A stretch of 20,776 nt of DNA, taken from positions 195,880 to 216,655 of the forward strand of contig NW_014577589.1 in NCBI RefSeq assembly GCF_000485595.1, written 5' to 3'. This DNA is from Priapulus caudatus (taxonomy: Eukaryota > Priapulida > Priapulimorpha > Priapulimorphida > Priapulidae). The notes below the pieces were generated by a model, which was given only the letters and a program-made list of their open reading frames with translations, was not told the DNA's origin and ran no database searches. The translations under genes and the position numbers were made by a program. This document shows, in pieces, positions 17,451-20,776 of this stretch (position 1 is its first letter; every line of letters starts with the position of its first letter).

Positions 17451-18608
17451 CGCATCTGCCGCTGCACGTTCCAGTGCGCCGACGTCACGGCCGAGCAGAA
17501 GGCGTCGCTGTTCCGCGAGCTGCACTCGAAGCCGTACAACGAGCAGCAGGCGATGATCAGCGAGCTCGTCGAGGTGCACGACGTGCGGCGGCACTACCGC
17601 GGCCGCGGCGGGCGCGCGCGCGAGTCCGCCGTGAGCCGCCGCCAGCGCACGCCGTGGTACTACCTGCGCGACGGCGCACGCGGGCGCGTGCGCGTCTGCC
17701 AGGGCACCGTGTGCGACGCGCTCGGCATCTCGCGCGTGCGCCTGCAGGCGCTCTACCGCAAGAAGGCCGCTGGGCTGCCGATCGAGGACCAGCGGGGCAA
17801 GCACGCGAATCGGCCGACGCGGGGGCTGCGCGGCGCAAAGCCGCGGATGAAGCGCGCGCGCCCCGCCGCCGTCGAGCCGGTGTCGGGTGCCTGCGGCGAG
17901 AGAGAGATCGAGGCGGTCGGCACGTCGCTCGGGGAGACGGACGGAGCGATGACGCTGAAGGAGCTGCTCAACACGACGTTCGGGCCGCGCGGCGACTGCG
18001 GCAGGACGGCGCACGGTGCGCCGCCGGCAGCTGGCCTCGTGCAGGGATACGCGCTTCCCGGCCGCCACGGCGTAACAGCGGCCGACGGCAGCGGCTTCGT
18101 GTCGCAGGAGGTTGGCGAGTGCTCGCGGAGGCTCCCTGCGACAGCCGGGAACCACCACGCCCGGCACTACCTGCAGAGCGGCGACGCGGCGTGGCACTAC
18201 AGCGGCGGTGACGCGTTAGCGGGCGTGCATTTCCCGCAGCGCGTGCCCGCCCTGTACGGCGCCCACCAGGGCTTCACGCCCGCACCCGAGGCTGCGCCGT
18301 GGAGTAGTCACTACCAGCAGAACGCCGCCGCACACGGTGAGCTGCAGGCACCGGTGAACCAGCACCTGAAGCTGTTCAACGTCGACCAGGCTGCGTTCCC
18401 CGTGTACGCGTCGGTTGGTGGCCAGCCGGCATTTGGCGCGGTGCAGAGGCCGAGCGTGACCGGCTACGTGACCTCTGCACCGCTGAACATGAGCATCGGT
18501 AGCCTCGCAGGCGTGGAGATATATGCAACCTCGCAGTGCGATTCACACATAGCAAACCTCTCCGCTCATGAAGAACTAAAGGTACTTCTATTTGCAAAAA
18601 TGCAATAA
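17451..18608 (+). CDS. GC-rich Cys-module exon A with long low-complexity tail
   Basis: Starts after acceptor TTTGTTGCAG, in phase 0. Residues 1-9 give RICRCTFQC (CxCx3C), then QKASLFRELHSKPYNEQQAM, a basic stretch, VCDALGISRVRLQALYRKKA and RGKHANRP at residues 115-122. An LKELL (LxxLL) motif sits at residue 169. A tail of about 200 residues follows, rich in His, Tyr, Gln, Ala and Gly, like a disordered activation region. The frame is open to TAA at 18606-18608, but a donor AAG|GTACTT at 18582 would keep phase 0 and join it to 18840; I favour the spliced form (377 codons) only slightly. GC content rises sharply exactly at the acceptor compared with the AT-rich intron. Probably nuclear; no enzymatic motif seen. 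Confidence 0.75.
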   Translation, partial: RICRCTFQCADVTAEQKASLFRELHSKPYNEQQAMISELVEVHDVRRHYRGRGGRARESAVSRRQRTPWYYLRDGARGRVRVCQGTVCDALGISRVRLQALYRKKAAGLPIEDQRGKHANRPTRGLRGAKPRMKRARPAAVEPVSGACGEREIEAVGTSLGETDGAMTLKELLNTTFGPRGDCGRTAHGAPPAAGLVQGYALPGRHGVTAADGSGFVSQEVGECSRRLPATAGNHHARHYLQSGDAAWHYSGGDALAGVHFPQRVPALYGAHQGFTPAPEAAPWSSHYQQNAAAHGELQAPVNQHLKLFNVDQAAFPVYASVGGQPAFGAVQRPSVTGYVTSAPLNMSIGSLAGVEIYATSQCDSHIANLSAHEELKVLLFAKMQ

Positions 18609-18839
18609 TTCACAGAGAAAATCTAGATGCTTTTCGATATCACTATTTTAAAATTGCATTATAGGCTTTACATTGTAACCACACTGAAATAATCACCTTG
18701 TGATTTAGTTTCTTTTTTGATGCTCTAGCAATACAGGGTCATAAATTAAATTGTTACTTGTACTGTCTTACTAGGCACTGGTGTCAAAGAAGTCTTATTA
18801 TTAATGCAATCCATTTTTCCCCCAACAATCATTTACTAG
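18609..18839. other. Short spacer or intron between the two modules
   Basis: AT-rich, ending in the acceptor-like TTTACTAG at 18832-18839. No clear AATAAA or promoter element marks an end or start of transcription here, which weakly favours reading the two modules as one gene. Confidence 0.45.
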
Positions 18840-19040
18840 CCAATGATTGAGAAGAACGAAATCTTCAAACCACGGCGAAGACGCGAAGTAAAACAGAAAA
18901 ACGAGCCAAAGGCAAAGAAGAGGGAGCGCAAGCCTGAAACCTGGAAACGCAACATATCAAAGTTGAGAAAAGCCAGAGGGGAAGCATATGAGAACAGCAG
19001 AGGAGTGTTGGTACCAGCTGTTAAACCACCATCAGCTGAG
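18840..19040 (+). CDS. Basic-domain exon, module B
   Basis: 67 codons between acceptor TTTACTAG and donor GAG|GTGAGT, both phase 0. The first in-frame Met is codon 2 (18843), so it could also be a first coding exon. The sequence has the basic block KPRRRREVKQKNEPKAKKRE followed by RKPETWKRNISKLRKARGEA and RGVLVPAVKPPSAE. It parallels 16770-16937: RKPETWK.N, GEAY, RGVLVPA and KPPS are kept, while the N-terminal third is different. Probable nuclear localisation signals. No 2A peptide precedes this copy. Confidence 0.75.
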
Positions 19041-19594
19041 GTGAGTCACGGCTGACATTTGCACGGCAGTTCAGCTTGCCTGATAAAACTGCCGTTTCAT
19101 GCGCATATCTTGGATATATACCTGAGCGTGTACAAAATATTCAAGCTCGGTGATAACACCACAAGCAATTTTTCACCATCCATGGTTTCCCACGAGAAGC
19201 ACATGGCTGCAAATACATTCGTTTTGGGCACGTTTAGAACTTGATGCAAAATATTCACTTCTCTCGTGTGGTTTTCAGCTTATTCAGTCTTTTCGCATTT
19301 CTGATAGAGAAGTAGCATTCTCACCGATTTGCGCGCCCCTCGACAATGCGTAATCGAGCGGTAGTTGTATGCCCCCCCCCCCGCCTGCCACAGCTAACCA
19401 GTCACTGTATCTTAGTACACTTTTGCATCTTCTTCCGTCTTTCCGTGCCGCTCATTATCCAGTGCATGGCAACGCTTCGTGTCACCCTTTTACAGAGGGT
19501 GTTCGCTCGATCCGCTTTCGCTGCGCTTTTCAACCCACTTACGCCGTTCATATTCTACGACGGAAAAAAACGCCATTTCTCTCGGCTCTTGCAG
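19041..19594. other. Inferred intron (554 nt) of module B
   Basis: From GTGAGT to CTCTTGCAG. It contains a C-run near 19372-19382. The open frame continuing upstream of 19595 is fortuitous: it lacks similarity to module A and composition changes at the acceptor. Nothing else is seen. Confidence 0.65.
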
Positions 19595-20323
19595 AAGGTG
19601 TGCAAGTGCAACAACCTGCAGTGCTGTGAGGTGCCGCTCGCGCAGAAGGCGGCGCTCTTCAACGAGTTTCACTCGAAGACGTACAACGAGCAGCAGGCGA
19701 TGATCGCTGCACTCGTCGACGTGCGCGACGTCAAACGCCGCTACCGCAAGGGGGCGCTGTACCGCGAGGCAGCGGCGAGCCGGCGCCAGCGCACGCCGCT
19801 CTACTACCTGTGGAACAGCGTCGGCGAGCGCGTGCGCGTATGCATGGGCACCGTGTGCGACGCGCTCGGCATCTCGCGCGTGCGCCTGCAGGCGCTCTAC
19901 CGCAAGAAGGCCGCCGGGTTGCCGATCGAGGACCAGCGGGGCAAGCACGCGAATCGGCCGCGGCGGACGAAGCGCGGCGGCGGCGGCGCCACGAACGTTG
20001 GTTCCGGGTCGCCCTGGCCGAGCCTCGATCGCGGCAGGACGGGGAGTCCGCCGCTGCCGCCGCAGAGCAAGGACGTGGCCGCGAAGGAGCGGCTGACCCT
20101 GCAGGAACTGTTGCATTATCGCAGCTCAAGTAACATCCAGCAATCCGTGAGGTGCGGCCGCAGTCGCGCGGTCAAGAGTGGAGTGTTGGCCGCCGCGCCG
20201 CACAGTGAAGTCGAGCGGAAGGACTGCGGCGAAGCGTCCGCCATCGATGCCTTCACGGAGCGCGCGTCTGACGAAATGATGCTGAGCGAACTGCTCAGCT
20301 CTACGTTCGAACCGCCGAACTAA
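19595..20323 (+). CDS. GC-rich Cys-module exon B, terminal exon with stop
   Basis: 242 codons plus TAA (20321-20323) after acceptor CTCTTGCAG, phase 0. It opens KVCKCNNLQC (CxCx4C), then HSKTYNEQQAMI, a basic stretch, VCDALGISRVRLQALYRKKA and RGKHANRP at residues 115-122, the same offset as in exon A. The tail is shorter (about 120 residues), Gly/Pro/Ser/Arg-rich, with LQELL at residue 169 and LSELL near the C-terminus (20282-20296) before STFEPPN. A 115-nt part (19846-19960) is almost identical to exon A. GC content is far above the surrounding DNA. Function unknown; nuclear regulator or domesticated transposon protein are possibilities. Confidence 0.78.
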   Translation, partial: KVCKCNNLQCCEVPLAQKAALFNEFHSKTYNEQQAMIAALVDVRDVKRRYRKGALYREAAASRRQRTPLYYLWNSVGERVRVCMGTVCDALGISRVRLQALYRKKAAGLPIEDQRGKHANRPRRTKRGGGGATNVGSGSPWPSLDRGRTGSPPLPPQSKDVAAKERLTLQELLHYRSSSNIQQSVRCGRSRAVKSGVLAAAPHSEVERKDCGEASAIDAFTERASDEMMLSELLSSTFEPPN

Positions 20324-20776
20324 GTCAGGGATCTTGGTTCGAATCTTCTTTTTACACTCGACGGGTCACATTCCACGTTTTGCAGGTGGGTTGCTTTCGT
20401 TATTGAACACCATAGCTGTACTACTCTTCGAATACTCTTCGAGTGACGTTCGAAATCGTATTTATATTGTACATATACTTGGCAAACCTGTGATCGTAAA
20501 GAAAATATATGGGAGCTGTTATAGGTTGGTCGTAAGTTTTTCTCATGTTATCAGTTAACTGCTGTGTTTAATTAAAGTGTAAATGTTTGTGGTGTCAATT
20601 TATGTAAGGCGCGTGCAGCCTGTTTCGATCTGTGTTGGCGACATCTAGTGACATCATTCTGTACGGGTCAAGTAGAGTCATTGGCTCTAATTTTATGTCA
20701 AATATGTTACACAGTTATCATTGACGTATACATACTCTATGTAGGTATATTCCTCCTTGTGATTAGGTGAGCATTT
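20324..20776 (+). other. Likely 3' untranslated region and flank
   Basis: No coding exon. ATTAAA at 20571-20576 is followed by a GT-rich stretch (TGTTTGTGGTGTC), a plausible variant polyadenylation signal about 250 nt after the stop. The rest shows nothing. Confidence 0.4.

Noticed and set aside
17361-18197. 278-codon minus-strand frame opposite GC-rich exon A
   Set aside because: The high GC content removes stops on the reverse strand. The plus frame has conserved motifs repeated in module B; the minus frame has only composition-driven Arg/Ala/Leu.
17474-18211. 245-codon plus frame in another register of exon A, and similar shadows at 19490-20133
   Set aside because: Arg/Ala-rich shadow frames of the GC-rich exons, without splice or motif support.
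19346-19594. N-terminal extension of the exon B frame starting at 19346
   Set aside because: It precedes a good acceptor, has no counterpart in module A and has intron-like composition; the open frame is probably chance.
1-20776. CRISPR array, bacterial operon or prophage
   Set aside because: Split genes with GT-AG introns and animal proteins; no regularly spaced identical repeats or ribosome-binding sites.

Overview
This is a stretch of eukaryotic, almost certainly animal (invertebrate), nuclear DNA. The genes are split by GT-AG introns of about 0.3 to 1.5 kb, the background is AT-rich, short non-autonomous transposons are abundant, and there is one 25-base assembly gap (13252-13276). A nearly complete actin-related protein 2 gene, a THAP-like zinc-finger fragment and a basic/Cys-rich module that I recall from uncharacterised invertebrate proteins all point to an early-branching or other invertebrate metazoan. 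A sponge is possible, but the sequence does not prove it.

Layout. Positions 1-3150 hold no exon I can support. They contain one copy of a foldback-like repeat carrying a TGACGTCA site, a short element with 26-bp inverted repeats (about 560-812), a CAGGG...CCCTG element with a 6-bp target duplication, and a GCGT microsatellite. From 3151 to 8175 (+ strand) eight exons encode Arp2 from about residue 17 to its stop; the first coding exon, with the N-terminal phosphate-binding loop, is not in the window. The Arp2 introns carry a second CAGGG element, two copies of a 105-bp element and a tiny insertion between 10-bp direct repeats. Positions 8176-14550 are repeat-dominated. They hold a 970-bp segment present twice in direct orientation (each copy containing a PIF/Harbinger-like MITE and a tRNA-like A box), a polypurine minisatellite between the copies, a large inverted-repeat structure around the gap, nested palindromes and a 236-bp inverted-repeat element.

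From 14550 to 20323 (+ strand) lies the most unusual locus. A CRE-like palindrome precedes a short THAP-like reading frame that begins inside a 65-bp arm of an inverted repeat. Next is a small exon starting with a textbook 2A-like ribosome-skipping peptide. Two copies of a two-exon module follow: a lysine/arginine-rich exon, then a very GC-rich Cys-containing exon. Every inferred exon boundary is phase 0, so the five exons can be read as one gene of roughly 770 codons, or as two tandem genes if the first GC-rich exon ends at its own stop. The two GC-rich exons share a 115-nt block with only two synonymous differences, which suggests recent gene conversion. The proteins look nuclear (basic tracts, CxCx3-4C cluster, LxxLL-type motifs), but their function is unknown to me.

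Arp2 is a housekeeping actin-nucleation subunit. I see no functional link between it and the 2A-headed locus.
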